Shown piece after piece: positions 36,463-46,903 of a stretch of DNA of 64,000 nt. The translations under genes were made by a program, and so were the position numbers. The notes below the pieces were generated by a model, which was not told the DNA's origin, searched no databases, and saw only the letters and a list, made by a program, of their open reading frames with translations. Within the stretch, counting starts at the first letter, position 1, and every line of letters begins with the position of its first letter. Location: assembly GCF_007830355.1 (NCBI RefSeq), contig NZ_VLKO01000004.1, positions 62,001-126,000 of the forward strand. Reading direction: 5' to 3'. This DNA comes from Flavobacterium tiangeerense (lineage in GTDB: Bacteria > Bacteroidota > Bacteroidia > Flavobacteriales > Flavobacteriaceae).

Positions 36463-36499
36463 AAGATAAACTCCATTAGAAATAATGGAGTTTTTTTAT
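36463..36499 (+). repeat. Left copy of 37-bp direct repeat next to tRNA-Val
   Basis: The 37 bases from AAGATAAACTCC to the end of TTTTTTTAT are identical to 60266-60302. Allowing one mismatch (36462 against 60265) the match reaches 40 bp and touches the last two bases of the tRNA. The repeat includes the tRNA terminator stem (36468-36478 with 36483-36493) and T-run. It could be an attachment site left by an integration event. Confidence 0.85.
36468..36497 (+). terminator. Rho-independent terminator of tRNA-Val
   Basis: AAACTCCATTA pairs perfectly with TAATGGAGTTT around a GAAA tetraloop, followed by seven T. Confidence 0.92.
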
Positions 36500-36863
36500 G
36501 TCTATTTTTTTTATAATAATAGATTAAGGATCATGGGATCCAGTATCAGGTGTAAAAGTTAAGGGTAAAGCAAAAAGATTGGATAGTCTGAATAATAAGA
36601 AATCAATTTTTCTTCGACCAAACTCATTTAATATTTCAAATTTTCAAAAGCTACTTCAAAATATTTAGTATTTAAAATGGTTTTATAAGGCACTTTTCTA
36701 ATCTATAACGCCCCAATAATTATCAATTTATTTCAAGACTATGCAAGATAGTTAAACTAAAATACAGCTATTTTTTATTGACTACAAAAAGCAGGGTGTT
36801 AATGCTCCAGTATTTATAGTCCAAGCAGTCAAAAACAACTTTAACCAAATAGCCTCTTTTTTT
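36500..36863. other. Gene-free left flank of the PUL
   Basis: This 364-bp AT-rich stretch between the tRNA terminator and the regulator gene has no credible open frame, repeat or integrase remnant that I can see. Confidence 0.5.
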
Positions 36864-39770
36864 CTATTTTATACTCATAAAGTATCCAATTAAATTCTCT
36901 TTTTGATTTAATTCCAGTTTTTTTCTTAATCGATATCTGGCCAAATCTACTCCTCCCGTTGATATGTTCATGAATTCAGCAATTTCTTTTGTAGACATGT
37001 TCATTAATAAATAAGTTGACAGGTCCATTTCTCTTGGAGTAATAGTAGGGTGCTTTTCCTTTAATTTTTTTAGAAAATCAAAGTGGACATTTTTCAGGTG
37101 TTTTTCAAGATCCTTCCAGCTTTTATCAGTACTAACTTCCTTGATAATGCTTTTGTTTAATTTAGTAAATTGAGTCTTGGCTGCTTCGTCAAATGAGCTT
37201 GTATTGATATCTTTTAGCCTTTGAATAATTCCGTTTAATGTTTTATTTTTTTTAACTACCTGTAACGTGTTGTTTACTAATTCTTTGTCTTTTGATAATA
37301 GTTTCATTTGCAACTTGTCATTTTCTAGTTTTTCTATTTCTTTCTCTAATTTATATTGTTCTAACCTGATCTTAGTTTCTTTTTCTAAATATAATCTTCG
37401 TTGTTCTAAGGTTTCAGCATATTTGTTTTTCCTTATTTTCATTCTTATTCTAAATCGAATATAGTATACCAAACCAGAAGCTATCAGTAAATAAAATAAG
37501 TAAGCTGAATAGTGCCTATACCAAGGAGGAGTCACTCTGAATTCAAAAGAAGTTTCACCCGATTGAATCTTAAAGCTGTTTCGTGCTTTCACTTTCATTT
37601 TATAATTGCCCTCTTTTAAATTGGTATATTCTTTAATGGTGTTGTTTGACCAAGCACTCCACTTTTCACCAAAGCCTTCCAGTTGATAAGAGAATTCGAT
37701 ATTTTCAAGATTTTCATAACAAGGGGACGAAAATGTAAACTTTACTTGATTTGAGTCATAGGGCAACTCATACTTCATACTTTCGTCTTGCTTATTTCCT
37801 AAATAAATGGTGTCTCCAGGAAATGTAAAACTTCTTATATGAGCAATCGGTTTTGATATAGATTTGATTTCGAGAGTAGCATCATAGTGTGCCAGACCAT
37901 CAGTTAATCCTATAAAAGTGTTTTTAGAATCAATAGTATTTATAGACATATAATTGGCTACTAATTTTCCGGTCAAACTTGAAAAAGGAGTTATGACATG
38001 TTTATATTTGTTGTTTCCCACTTTTATCAGCGTTCCCATTGACTCATCATAGAAGTACCAAAGATTTCCATTAGTATCTTCAGTTAATTTTTTAATTTTT
38101 GGAATGTACTTAAAGATATTGGTCATTATTGCATCTTCTAAAAAGGTACCTTGTGTTGTTGAATAAGTGTAAAAAATATTATTAGATTGAAAAAATACTT
38201 TATTATTTATTATTTGAAGACTTCCAACGCCCATATTTTTTTTAGAAAATTGAGTAAAGGTTTTAATGCTCTTGGTTGTTCTTAAATCATTATTCAGGGC
38301 AATCTGATGTATATATTGGTCTTTTTTTAGCCATAAATATTCTTTATCAATTTCAAATGAATTGGATGATTTGTCGATGTCTTCTATTTTATTTCTGAAT
38401 TTCATTCCTGAACTTGTCTTCTCAAAAACAGAAAAACCATTGTAATTTGCCCCTATGAAAAAGTTAGGATGATTAGGTATTGATTTAAATCCATAATATC
38501 CCTTAGGATCAAGGTTCTTAATCATTTTTCCATTCTGTATGAGTAGAGCTCCTTTGTTACTGGCGCATATCAATTCTCCACTGATTACCTGTACATTCCA
38601 GGCTTGAGTAGTAGTTCCTTCTATAAGCCTAAAGGAGTCCTCTTTAAAATCTGTGTTCCAAGGATGATAAAAAACACCTTGATTGGTTGCAACATACAAA
38701 TTCCCTTTATGCACAACAGATGAATAAACAGTACCTAAATTATAGCTAAATCCAAAATAGGTTAGAAATGAATTTTCGTTTACATATGCAATTCCATTAT
38801 CCAATCCCAGCCATAGATTATTGCTTTTGTCTATAAATGAAGTAAGAACTGTATTGTTTTGAAGCCCTTTGGTGCGGTCGATATGCTGCATGATGTTTCC
38901 ATTTAGATCGCAAACTATGATGCCATCAAGGACTGAATTAATTACAATGTATTTATTTTTATAAAGGACACATCCTAGAGAGCCATTCTTTTTTATAAAA
39001 GTATTTGCTTCGGTATTCCATGACACTGCCTGATTGTTTGTTATTATAAAAAGACCTTTATCCAAAGTAGTGGCTAGGATCTTATTTTTTTCTAATTCAA
39101 CCATGCCCCAAATTTCTGAATTATTTAAAGTGTTTAATCCTTTAAGATAATTCAGTTTGCCATTTTTATATTCTAAAATTCCAGATGAAATATCTTGAAT
39201 ATACAATTTGGATTTGGTTAGAAATGAGAATTGAAATCTTTTTGGTGCATTTATGATTTTAATTTTGTTGTTCTTGTAGATAAAGATTCGGTCGAATGAT
39301 TGAAAAACAACTTCATCCTTATAGAGATGTATTTTCCAGATAAAGTCAATTATGCCTAATGTTTTTTTATCTAATGAACTGGAAATAGAAAAGTATTCGA
39401 GTTTCCCTTTAGAATTGGCTTTAAAATAACCAAACTCATTATAACAGCCTACGTATATTTTTCCAGATGAATCTACTTTTAAACATTTAATTGCATCCGA
39501 ATTTTTTGCTTTGTATTTGTTCCATTTCGATCCGTCAAACTGCAAAAGACCGTCATTATTTCCAAAATAGAGATTGCCATTCTTATCTTGGTCAATATCC
39601 CAATTTTGTGTTCCTCCCTTATATTCTGTTCTGGTATAATTTTTTATAAGGGGCAGACCAATTTTTTTTACTTGTCCAAAAAATGATGCTGGTAGGCAAA
39701 GTAAAATATAAATCAATATAAGCTTAACCAATTTAATGTCATGATCTTTTTTACTATTTTGGGTTTGCAT
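36864..39770 (-). CDS. Membrane-spanning PUL regulator: beta-propeller, Y_Y_Y domain and LuxR-type HTH
   Basis: The 968-residue protein has an N-terminal signal segment (about residues 16-32) and a large periplasmic part of Reg_prop-like propeller repeats (such as NNLWLGLDNGIAYVNE). A Y_Y_Y domain (about 680-745) is followed by one membrane segment near 752-772, a coiled coil (about 785-840), and a C-terminal HTH (ITPREMDLSTYLLMNMSTKEIA, about 905-960). There is no histidine kinase domain, so it is not a hybrid two-component system. It would sense a glycan in the periplasm and bind DNA directly. It is divergent from the susC operon, the usual place for a PUL regulator. Confidence 0.88.
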   Translation of the reverse strand: MQTQNSKKDHDIKLVKLILIYILLCLPASFFGQVKKIGLPLIKNYTRTEYKGGTQNWDIDQDKNGNLYFGNNDGLLQFDGSKWNKYKAKNSDAIKCLKVDSSGKIYVGCYNEFGYFKANSKGKLEYFSISSSLDKKTLGIIDFIWKIHLYKDEVVFQSFDRIFIYKNNKIKIINAPKRFQFSFLTKSKLYIQDISSGILEYKNGKLNYLKGLNTLNNSEIWGMVELEKNKILATTLDKGLFIITNNQAVSWNTEANTFIKKNGSLGCVLYKNKYIVINSVLDGIIVCDLNGNIMQHIDRTKGLQNNTVLTSFIDKSNNLWLGLDNGIAYVNENSFLTYFGFSYNLGTVYSSVVHKGNLYVATNQGVFYHPWNTDFKEDSFRLIEGTTTQAWNVQVISGELICASNKGALLIQNGKMIKNLDPKGYYGFKSIPNHPNFFIGANYNGFSVFEKTSSGMKFRNKIEDIDKSSNSFEIDKEYLWLKKDQYIHQIALNNDLRTTKSIKTFTQFSKKNMGVGSLQIINNKVFFQSNNIFYTYSTTQGTFLEDAIMTNIFKYIPKIKKLTEDTNGNLWYFYDESMGTLIKVGNNKYKHVITPFSSLTGKLVANYMSINTIDSKNTFIGLTDGLAHYDATLEIKSISKPIAHIRSFTFPGDTIYLGNKQDESMKYELPYDSNQVKFTFSSPCYENLENIEFSYQLEGFGEKWSAWSNNTIKEYTNLKEGNYKMKVKARNSFKIQSGETSFEFRVTPPWYRHYSAYLFYLLIASGLVYYIRFRIRMKIRKNKYAETLEQRRLYLEKETKIRLEQYKLEKEIEKLENDKLQMKLLSKDKELVNNTLQVVKKNKTLNGIIQRLKDINTSSFDEAAKTQFTKLNKSIIKEVSTDKSWKDLEKHLKNVHFDFLKKLKEKHPTITPREMDLSTYLLMNMSTKEIAEFMNISTGGVDLARYRLRKKLELNQKENLIGYFMSIK

Positions 39771-40095
39771 ATGATTTATTTAATTATTTGGAATGAGATA
39801 AATTGCATTTTCAAATGTCTTTTGAGCTGAATCTAAGGCTCTTTTGCAGATTTTGAGCTAAAGTATTTAATTTATAGTAATTGTAATTATTTTTTTAATT
39901 AATATTTTTTTTAAGAAATGTTTTTAAAATTTTAATTTATTTAAAATCAAGTATTTAATATTTTTTTGATAATATTTTGTAATACTAGTATGGTATTGAT
40001 GATGTGATTTTGTAGTGATTCTAAATTCTGAATTCCGAAATTTAAAACATAATATTGTATCAAATAACCAACGTATAACCAAAATAATCAGAAAA
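39771..40095. other. Divergent intergenic region between PUL regulator and susC
   Basis: This 325-bp AT-rich region must hold the promoters of both the regulator and the susC operon. I cannot find a clear TAnnTTTG element with a -33 TTG. Several long T-runs are present, and no operator stands out. Confidence 0.4.
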
Positions 40096-43000
40096 ATGAA
40101 ATTATTAAAAACATTTATTTTTTGTATTTCATCAATCTTATTCTCACTACACGTGCATGCACAAGAAGCATCCGTGGTGGGGAAAGTGATTGATGATAAG
40201 GGGATGCCAATTCCAGGGGCAACCATAGTATTAAAAGGAACATCTACATCAGTTACATCAGATTTTGATGGGGGGTTTCAAATAAAAGCTCCAAAAGATG
40301 GAGTTTTAACAATTAGTTTTATAGGCTATAAAACTGTTGAGACTTTTATAAATGGTCAAACAGCAGTACAGGTAAAAATGTATGAATCATCACAAGATCT
40401 AAATGAAGTTGTGGTAGTAGGATACGGTACCCAAAAGAAGGTTTTGTTAACTGGAGCAATATCTGGAATTAAAGCTGCTCAGCTAAAAGATTTACCTATT
40501 AGTAGAGTAGAACAAGCTTTACAAGGTAGAGTTTCTGGAGTTACTATAGCTGCAAATGCTGGACAGCCAGGGTCTTCTTCAACAATTCGGGTGAGGGGTA
40601 TTACTTCAATTGGTAACAATGATCCTCTTTGGGTAGTTGATGGTGTTGTAGTTGACAATGGAGGTATTGGTTATTTAAACCAAGCAGATATTGAAACTAT
40701 GGATGTTTTAAAAGATGCTGCATCTCAAGCAATTTATGGCGCACGTGCTGCAGCGGGAGTAATTCTAATTACTACAAAAAAAGGGAAATCAGGTAAAATG
40801 AGTGTGTCTTATAATGGATATACTGGTTTTTCTCAAGCGGCTAGAAAGCTAGATTTACTTGATGCTACTCAATACACTACATTAATGAACGAGCGTTATG
40901 CTAATGGTTACGTTCAATCACCTAACAATCCTTATATACTTCCTTATTCATCTACTACGGCATACGGAAAAGGAACTAATTGGCAAGATGCTATTTTTAA
41001 TGACAGTGCATTGCGTACTGGACATGAATTAAGTTTAAGCGGTGGAAATGATGTTTCTACTTTTTATTTGTCTTTTGGATTATTAGATCAAGAAGGAATT
41101 GTTGCGACACAAATTTCTAATTACAATAGAAAGAATATTCGTTTAAATTCTACTCACAAAATTTTAAAAGGATTGACTTTTGGTCAAACATTAGGGTACT
41201 CTCATGAGAAAAATATCGGATTAGGGAATACAAATAGTGAATTTGGTGGACCTTTAAGTTCGGCAATTAATCTTGATCCTACTACGCCACTTGTAGTTAC
41301 TGATCCTGTAGAGGCTAATCTTTACCCGTATGTAAATCAAACAGGGATTTTTAGAGATTCAAATGGAAATCCATATGGAATATCTCAGGTTGTAGGTCAG
41401 GAAATGAGTAATCCACTGGCATATATTCAATCTAGATTAGGAAATTATGGATGGTCTGATAATTTTGTTGGAAATGCATATTTAGAGCTGGAAGTGATTA
41501 AAGGATTAAAGGTTAAAAGTACCGTGGGTGGTAAATTAGCATATTGGGGTTCAGAAAGTTTTAATCCTGTATCGTACTTTAACTCTTCTACTATAAATTC
41601 AGTAAACAGTCTGAGTAGAGGAACTAATAAAGGTTTTGGATGGAATGTTGAAAATACAATTACGTACAACAAAAAAATTAGCGAACATAATTTTACGGTT
41701 TTGGTTGGTCAGGGCGCTTATGTTGATAATATTTCCTCTGGGACTTATGTAACTTATAAAAATATTCCTGCTAATAATTTTGATGATGCCTCATTTGGTT
41801 ATGGTGCTGTAAAAGATGATATTACTGCAGGTGCGTATAATGGTTATGAACACATTGTGACATCTTTGTTTGCTAGAGCGACTTATGATTATAAAGAAAA
41901 ATATTTATTTACTGGGAATATTCGTCGTGATGGTTCATCTCGTTTTGGAGCTAACAACAAATATGGTGTTTTTCCATCATTCTCTTTAGGTTGGGTTCCA
42001 ACAAATGAAGATTTTTGGCCAAAGAACAAAGTCTTAACAAGCCTTAAACTTAGAGGTGGTTATGGAATTGTAGGGAGTGATGCTATAGGTGATTTTAAAT
42101 ATCTGGCTACTATCAGTGGAGGAAGAAATTACACTGTAGGTAACCAAGGTTCAGTTGTAATAGGGAATAGTCCAAATGCTCCAGCCAACCCTGATTTAAA
42201 ATGGGAAGAAACCAGCCAAGGGAATATTGGATTTGATGCAATATTTTTCAATGGTCTTAACTTTGCAATAGATTTTTACAATAAAAAGACTACTGGAATG
42301 CTTCAAGATATTAAGCTTCCTGGTTATGTAGGAACTACTGGAAATCCTTCTGCAAATATTGCTGACATGGAAAACAAGGGTGTTGATATCGAATTAGGGT
42401 ATAGAAAAAAAATTGGACAAGTTAATTTTAAATTAGGAGGTAACATTTCCTATGTTGAAAATAAAGTAACCTTTTTAGGTAATGATATTAAATTCATTGA
42501 TGGAAACGCTTCATTTCAAAGTATGGGTACTATTACCAGAACACAAGTTGGTCATCCCATAAATTCATTTTACGGTTATAAAACACAAGGAATTTTTCAG
42601 AATCAAAATGAGGTTAATGCCTATACAAATGCTTCTGGAGGTTTAGTGCAACCGAATGCTAAGCCAGGAGATTTTAGATGGCAAGACACAAATGCTGATG
42701 GGAAGATTACAGATGATGATAAAACATTCATCGGAAATTCACTTCCAAAATTTACTTATGGTATTACATTAAATGTAGATTTCAAAAATTTCGATTTAGT
42801 AGTATTTACGCAAGGGGCTGTTGGAAATAAAATTTTCCAAGGATTGAGAAGGTTAGATGTTGTAAATGCTAATTATCAAACGTCTGCTTTAGGACGCTGG
42901 AATGGAGAAGGAACTAGTAATTCTTATCCAAGATTAACAACAGCAGACGGCAATAAAAACTTCACAAATGCATCTGATTTTTATTTAGAAGATGGTGATT

Positions 43001-43224
43001 ACTTACGATTTAAAACGATACAATTTGGCTATAACTTACCGAGTGAGAAAATTGGTAAAATAGGATTATCAAAAACTAGAATCTATGTAACAGGTGAAAA
43101 CTTGTTCACATTTACTAAATACACAGGTTATGATCCTGAAATTGGGGGTGGTGTAATTGGTGTTGATAAAGGATATTATCCACAGGCAAAATCATTTATG
43201 CTCGGAATTAATTTACAATTTTAA
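40096..43224 (+). CDS. SusC-family TonB-dependent outer-membrane transporter
   Basis: From ATG 40096 the protein has 1042 residues. A longer frame to 40015 would put a charged stretch before the signal peptide and is unlikely. It has a signal peptide (about 1-23, ending VHAQ), a carboxypeptidase-D-like regulatory domain (residues about 25-110), EVVVVGYGTQKK as the TonB-box region, a plug domain containing RVEQALQGRVSGV, and a 22-strand barrel ending in LGINLQF. It imports oligosaccharides across the outer membrane together with SusD. It heads the PUL operon. Confidence 0.95.
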   Translation: MKLLKTFIFCISSILFSLHVHAQEASVVGKVIDDKGMPIPGATIVLKGTSTSVTSDFDGGFQIKAPKDGVLTISFIGYKTVETFINGQTAVQVKMYESSQDLNEVVVVGYGTQKKVLLTGAISGIKAAQLKDLPISRVEQALQGRVSGVTIAANAGQPGSSSTIRVRGITSIGNNDPLWVVDGVVVDNGGIGYLNQADIETMDVLKDAASQAIYGARAAAGVILITTKKGKSGKMSVSYNGYTGFSQAARKLDLLDATQYTTLMNERYANGYVQSPNNPYILPYSSTTAYGKGTNWQDAIFNDSALRTGHELSLSGGNDVSTFYLSFGLLDQEGIVATQISNYNRKNIRLNSTHKILKGLTFGQTLGYSHEKNIGLGNTNSEFGGPLSSAINLDPTTPLVVTDPVEANLYPYVNQTGIFRDSNGNPYGISQVVGQEMSNPLAYIQSRLGNYGWSDNFVGNAYLELEVIKGLKVKSTVGGKLAYWGSESFNPVSYFNSSTINSVNSLSRGTNKGFGWNVENTITYNKKISEHNFTVLVGQGAYVDNISSGTYVTYKNIPANNFDDASFGYGAVKDDITAGAYNGYEHIVTSLFARATYDYKEKYLFTGNIRRDGSSRFGANNKYGVFPSFSLGWVPTNEDFWPKNKVLTSLKLRGGYGIVGSDAIGDFKYLATISGGRNYTVGNQGSVVIGNSPNAPANPDLKWEETSQGNIGFDAIFFNGLNFAIDFYNKKTTGMLQDIKLPGYVGTTGNPSANIADMENKGVDIELGYRKKIGQVNFKLGGNISYVENKVTFLGNDIKFIDGNASFQSMGTITRTQVGHPINSFYGYKTQGIFQNQNEVNAYTNASGGLVQPNAKPGDFRWQDTNADGKITDDDKTFIGNSLPKFTYGITLNVDFKNFDLVVFTQGAVGNKIFQGLRRLDVVNANYQTSALGRWNGEGTSNSYPRLTTADGNKNFTNASDFYLEDGDYLRFKTIQFGYNLPSEKIGKIGLSKTRIYVTGENLFTFTKYTGYDPEIGGGVIGVDKGYYPQAKSFMLGINLQF

Positions 43225-43236
43225 AAATTAAAAGTT

Positions 43237-44748
43237 ATGAAATTTAAAAATATAAAATATATAGGTATTGCAGTTAGTTTACTTTTTACAGCGGGAGCTT
43301 GTAGTGAAGAATTCTTATATGTTGATCCTAAGGGTCTTGAATTAGTTGAAAATTATTATAAAAACGAAAATCAAGCATACTCTGGATTAATCGCTGTTTA
43401 TGACATTATAGGCAAACAATCTAAAGGGTTTGATAATATGATCTGTATGATGAATGCAGGTTCTGATGATTTTTTTGCTGGTGGTGGTAACGTTGGAGAT
43501 GGAGTAGGAATTCATGCATTTGATAATTATACTTTAGATCAAATCAATATGCCAGAAAGCTTTTGGAGTGATTTCTACCAAGGAATTTCACGTGCTAATA
43601 TTTTAATAGAGAAATTACCAGGAACTAATATGGATGCTGATAAAAAAGCACGCTTTGTAGCAGAGGCTAAAGCACTTCGAGCGTATTATTATTTTGAGTT
43701 AGTGCGTACTTTCAAAAATATTCCTTTGATTTTAAAACCTGTTTCACCATCAGAAACTTATAATATAGTACAAGTTTCATCAGGTGTGGTTTATGCTCAA
43801 ATCGAGAAAGATTTAATAGAAGCGAAAGCCGTTTTACCTAATAAGTTGGTAGATATTAAAACTGAAGCAGGTCGTCTAACTAAGGGTTCTGTTCAAGCTT
43901 TATTAGGTAAAGTGTACTTGTATGAAAATAAAAATAATCTAGCTGCAACTGAACTTGCAGAAGTAAATGGTACGCCAGGAGGCACAAGTGCTTATGGATA
44001 TAAATTATTAGACAAGTTTGCAGACCTTTGGAAAATTAGCAATAAATTTAATTCAGAAGCCATTATTGAAATTATGCATACAGACAAAAGTGATGCTGAT
44101 TGGGGATTCTGGGGTAGTGGTGCCGATGAAGGAAATAGTATAAATATTATGGTAGGTCCTCGTGGCTACGAAAAAAAGACTGCTCTTGCTCCAGACTACG
44201 TTTCTGGATGGAGTTTCAATACAGTGACACCCGCTTTATATAATGTTTTAAAAGGTGATCCTCGTTTTGATGCAACAATAATAGATATGAAAGCATTGGA
44301 GGCTGCAGGTGATGCTAAATGGAAACCCCATTATCAAGACACAGGGTATTTTTTGAAAAAATTTGCACCGTTAAACTCTGATACTTCAACAGGAGGAGGA
44401 GCAACAGCCTTGAATTACAAACAGGATGTTTATGCTATCCGTTTAGCCGATACTTATTTAATGGAGGCAGAGGCGCTTGGCGGAACAGGAGCTAGAGCAC
44501 AAGCATTATTAGATGCGGTTAGAGCGAGAGTAGGATTAGCATCTGTGCCAGTTTCTATTGATGCGATTATGTTAGAAAGAAGAAAAGAACTAGCAGGTGA
44601 AGGACATCGCTGGTTTGATTTAGTGCGTACAGGAAAAGCAGCTACAGCTCTTGCTGATAAAGGGTTTATAGCCGGTAAAAATGAAATTTGGCCAATACCT
44701 TATAGTAACTTACCGAACACAAAAATCGTTCAAAATCCTAAATACTAA
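43237..44748 (+). CDS. SusD/RagB-family glycan-binding lipoprotein
   Basis: The 503-residue lipoprotein has a lipobox ending at Cys22 (AGACSEE, with acidic residues after the cysteine favouring surface export), a TPR-rich helical scaffold (RAYYYFELVRTFKNIPL) and a typical SusD C-terminus (RRKELAGEGHRWFDLVRTG and NEIWPIPYSN). It forms the lid of the SusC transporter and binds glycan at the cell surface. It follows susC with a 12-bp gap. Confidence 0.95.
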   Translation: MKFKNIKYIGIAVSLLFTAGACSEEFLYVDPKGLELVENYYKNENQAYSGLIAVYDIIGKQSKGFDNMICMMNAGSDDFFAGGGNVGDGVGIHAFDNYTLDQINMPESFWSDFYQGISRANILIEKLPGTNMDADKKARFVAEAKALRAYYYFELVRTFKNIPLILKPVSPSETYNIVQVSSGVVYAQIEKDLIEAKAVLPNKLVDIKTEAGRLTKGSVQALLGKVYLYENKNNLAATELAEVNGTPGGTSAYGYKLLDKFADLWKISNKFNSEAIIEIMHTDKSDADWGFWGSGADEGNSINIMVGPRGYEKKTALAPDYVSGWSFNTVTPALYNVLKGDPRFDATIIDMKALEAAGDAKWKPHYQDTGYFLKKFAPLNSDTSTGGGATALNYKQDVYAIRLADTYLMEAEALGGTGARAQALLDAVRARVGLASVPVSIDAIMLERRKELAGEGHRWFDLVRTGKAATALADKGFIAGKNEIWPIPYSNLPNTKIVQNPKY

Positions 44749-44766
44749 TTATTAAAATGAAATTTT

Positions 44767-45633
44767 ATGAACTTACATATAATTAAAAAGAAGGGAATTG
44801 TACTAATGTTTGCTATTGCTGCCATAGTAAATTTCACAAGTTGTCAGCCCGAGGACTCGTTTACTGACAATGGCTTAACTCCAACAAGTGTTGATGCATC
44901 ATTTAAAGTTACACCAGTTGAAGGTAAAACTAATGTATATAATATTGTAGCACAACCAAAAGGAGTGTTAAGATCTATTTGGGATACAGGTTCAGGATTT
45001 GCAGATGGGAAAATGAATTTTGAAATTTCATTACCAGACGCTGGAACTTATACTATCTCTCATAAAGCTATAGGTGCTGGCGGTGCAACAGCTTTAGCAA
45101 CGCAAAATATAATTGTAGCAACCTCAGATCCAGTGAAAGGGAATATCCTTAAAGGAGGAAGATTAACCAATAGTGAGGATTGGTCTAAATGGACAGTTAC
45201 AAATCCAGCCTCTAGTGCCAGTATAACTTTTGGCAGCGGATCGGCTACTTTGACAGCTACTGGATGGGCTGGTAACGGAATATATCAGGCAATTAATGTT
45301 GTCGCAGGTAAAAAATACGTAATTGACATGCTTACTTCTTCAACAACAGGTGGCAGTAATACTTGGTTCGAAGTGTATTGCGGTTATGCTGCACCAGTTA
45401 CTGGAACTGATTATTCCGAAGGAGGAAAATTAAGAGCTTTAAGTACTTGGGACGGTTGTGCAACAGCTGCTTTTTCAGGAAAAATTTCAGCTGTAGGCTG
45501 TAAGGCTGAAAACAATTTAGGAATATTCACTGCTACTAAAACAGGTACAGCATACCTTGTAATAAGAGGCGGTGGTGAAGATATGAAGGCCGGTATTAAA
45601 ATTCAAGATATTGAAATGAGACTGTCTATGTAG
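44767..45633 (+). CDS. Surface lipoprotein with PKD-like and carbohydrate-binding-like domains
   Basis: The 288-residue protein has a lipobox ending at Cys26 (FTSCQPED). Residues about 40-115 look like a PKD/Ig-like domain (SLPDAGTYTISHKAIGAGG), and 125-285 a jelly-roll CBM-like fold (KYVIDMLTSSTTGG and YLVIRGGG). It occupies the SusE/SusF (surface glycan-binding) position 18 bp after susD, though no SusE sequence motif is recognised. It probably helps capture beta-glucan at the surface. Confidence 0.78.
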   Translation: MNLHIIKKKGIVLMFAIAAIVNFTSCQPEDSFTDNGLTPTSVDASFKVTPVEGKTNVYNIVAQPKGVLRSIWDTGSGFADGKMNFEISLPDAGTYTISHKAIGAGGATALATQNIIVATSDPVKGNILKGGRLTNSEDWSKWTVTNPASSASITFGSGSATLTATGWAGNGIYQAINVVAGKKYVIDMLTSSTTGGSNTWFEVYCGYAAPVTGTDYSEGGKLRALSTWDGCATAAFSGKISAVGCKAENNLGIFTATKTGTAYLVIRGGGEDMKAGIKIQDIEMRLSM

Positions 45634-45691
45634 TAGTTTTAAATTAAAGAAATTAATTTTTAGTTAAGTTTTAGTTAGGTTGAGTTTGTAG

Positions 45692-45722
45692 AATGGTCCA
45701 TTCTCTATGATTATGGGCCATT
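45692..45722 (+). terminator. Partial terminator hairpin after the surface lipoprotein gene
   Basis: AATGGTCCAT pairs with ATGGGCCATT (one wobble) around an 11-nt loop with a short T-rich tail. It may reduce readthrough from susCD into the enzyme genes. Confidence 0.6.
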
Positions 45723-45756
45723 TCTTTAATGTAATGTTTTAACGAATAGTGAAAAA

Positions 45757-46821
45757 ATGAAAAAATATTTTTCTAAAATTAATTTGATTATTGTACTGTA
45801 CTGCTTTCTGTTTATTTCCTGTAGCGGTTCAAATTTGGAGGAACCTGTTGTTGATCAAAAACCAGCAAATCTAAAAGTAACAGCCACAATTGTTGGTGCC
45901 AATGATCAAAATCCAAACGGAGATGGAAGTGGCATGGTAAATTTTAATTTAACTGCAACAAACGCTACATCTTATAAAATAGTTTTAGGAAATGGAGAAA
46001 CAAAGGAAATAACAAACGGAAGCTTTTCTTACACCTATACTGCATCGGGTACTACTACTTATACTTTATATGTGTCTGCTTATAATGCTGGTAAATTTGT
46101 TAGCAAATCATTATCTATTACAGTTTTAGTAGAGCCTAAGTTGATATGGTCTGATGAGTTTAACACTGATGGTGCACCTGATGCAAGTAAATGGACTTTC
46201 CAAATTTGGGATCATGGGAGAGTTAACAACGAACTACAGTCCTATACCAATCGGTCCGAAAATACTATTGTTCAAGGCGGTGTTTTGAAAATAAAAGCCA
46301 TCAGAGAAAAATATGGAAAGGCCGACTTCACTTCTGGAAGATTAGAATCCAATGGAAAATTTGATTTTACGTATGGCAAAGTAGTAATCCGGGCAAAAGT
46401 GCCTACTGGCGTTGGGACTTGGCCTGCTGTTTGGATGCTGGGTAGTAATATAGGTAGTGTTGGATGGCCTGCATGTGGGGAAATAGATATTTTAGAATCT
46501 GTTGGAAAAGAGTTGAATGTCAATCATTCATCTGTACACTCTCCTGGACGTTCCGGAGCAACTCCAGATACAGGAACCATAAAAGTACCTAATGATAATA
46601 CTGAATTTCATGTTTATACGGCAGATTGGACAGCAAGTTATATAAAGTTTTATGTAGATGATAAGTTGTTTTACACTTTTGCAAATTCAGATAAATTCCC
46701 ATTCAATAAGAACTTTTATCTAATTGTAAACTTAGCAATGGGAGGCATTTGGGGAGGTCCTGTAGATCCTGGTTTTACCTCTTCTACTTTGGAAGTGGAT
46801 TATATAAGGGTTTATAATTAG
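45757..46821 (+). CDS. GH16 endo-beta-glucanase (laminarinase-like) lipoprotein
   Basis: The 354-residue lipoprotein has Cys22 (ISCSGS), an N-terminal PKD-like domain (about 30-125), and a GH16 catalytic domain from about 128. The active site is EIDILE at residues 242-247, with Glu242 the nucleophile, Asp244 the helper and Glu247 the acid/base. The insertion-free ExDxxE form is typical of beta-1,3 or beta-1,3(1,4)-glucanases. It should cleave polymeric glucan at the cell surface to feed SusCD. Confidence 0.93.
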   Translation: MKKYFSKINLIIVLYCFLFISCSGSNLEEPVVDQKPANLKVTATIVGANDQNPNGDGSGMVNFNLTATNATSYKIVLGNGETKEITNGSFSYTYTASGTTTYTLYVSAYNAGKFVSKSLSITVLVEPKLIWSDEFNTDGAPDASKWTFQIWDHGRVNNELQSYTNRSENTIVQGGVLKIKAIREKYGKADFTSGRLESNGKFDFTYGKVVIRAKVPTGVGTWPAVWMLGSNIGSVGWPACGEIDILESVGKELNVNHSSVHSPGRSGATPDTGTIKVPNDNTEFHVYTADWTASYIKFYVDDKLFYTFANSDKFPFNKNFYLIVNLAMGGIWGGPVDPGFTSSTLEVDYIRVYN

Positions 46822-46903
46822 AGAAGCAGTTTTATATTTTTGACTTTAAATAACTGATTTACGTATTAATAAATAAATGATTAATTCCTAAGTAATAGAA
46901 AAA

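Noticed and set aside
40015..40095. N-terminal extension of the SusC protein
   Set aside because: It would place a basic non-hydrophobic stretch before a complete signal peptide, so ATG 40096 fits better.
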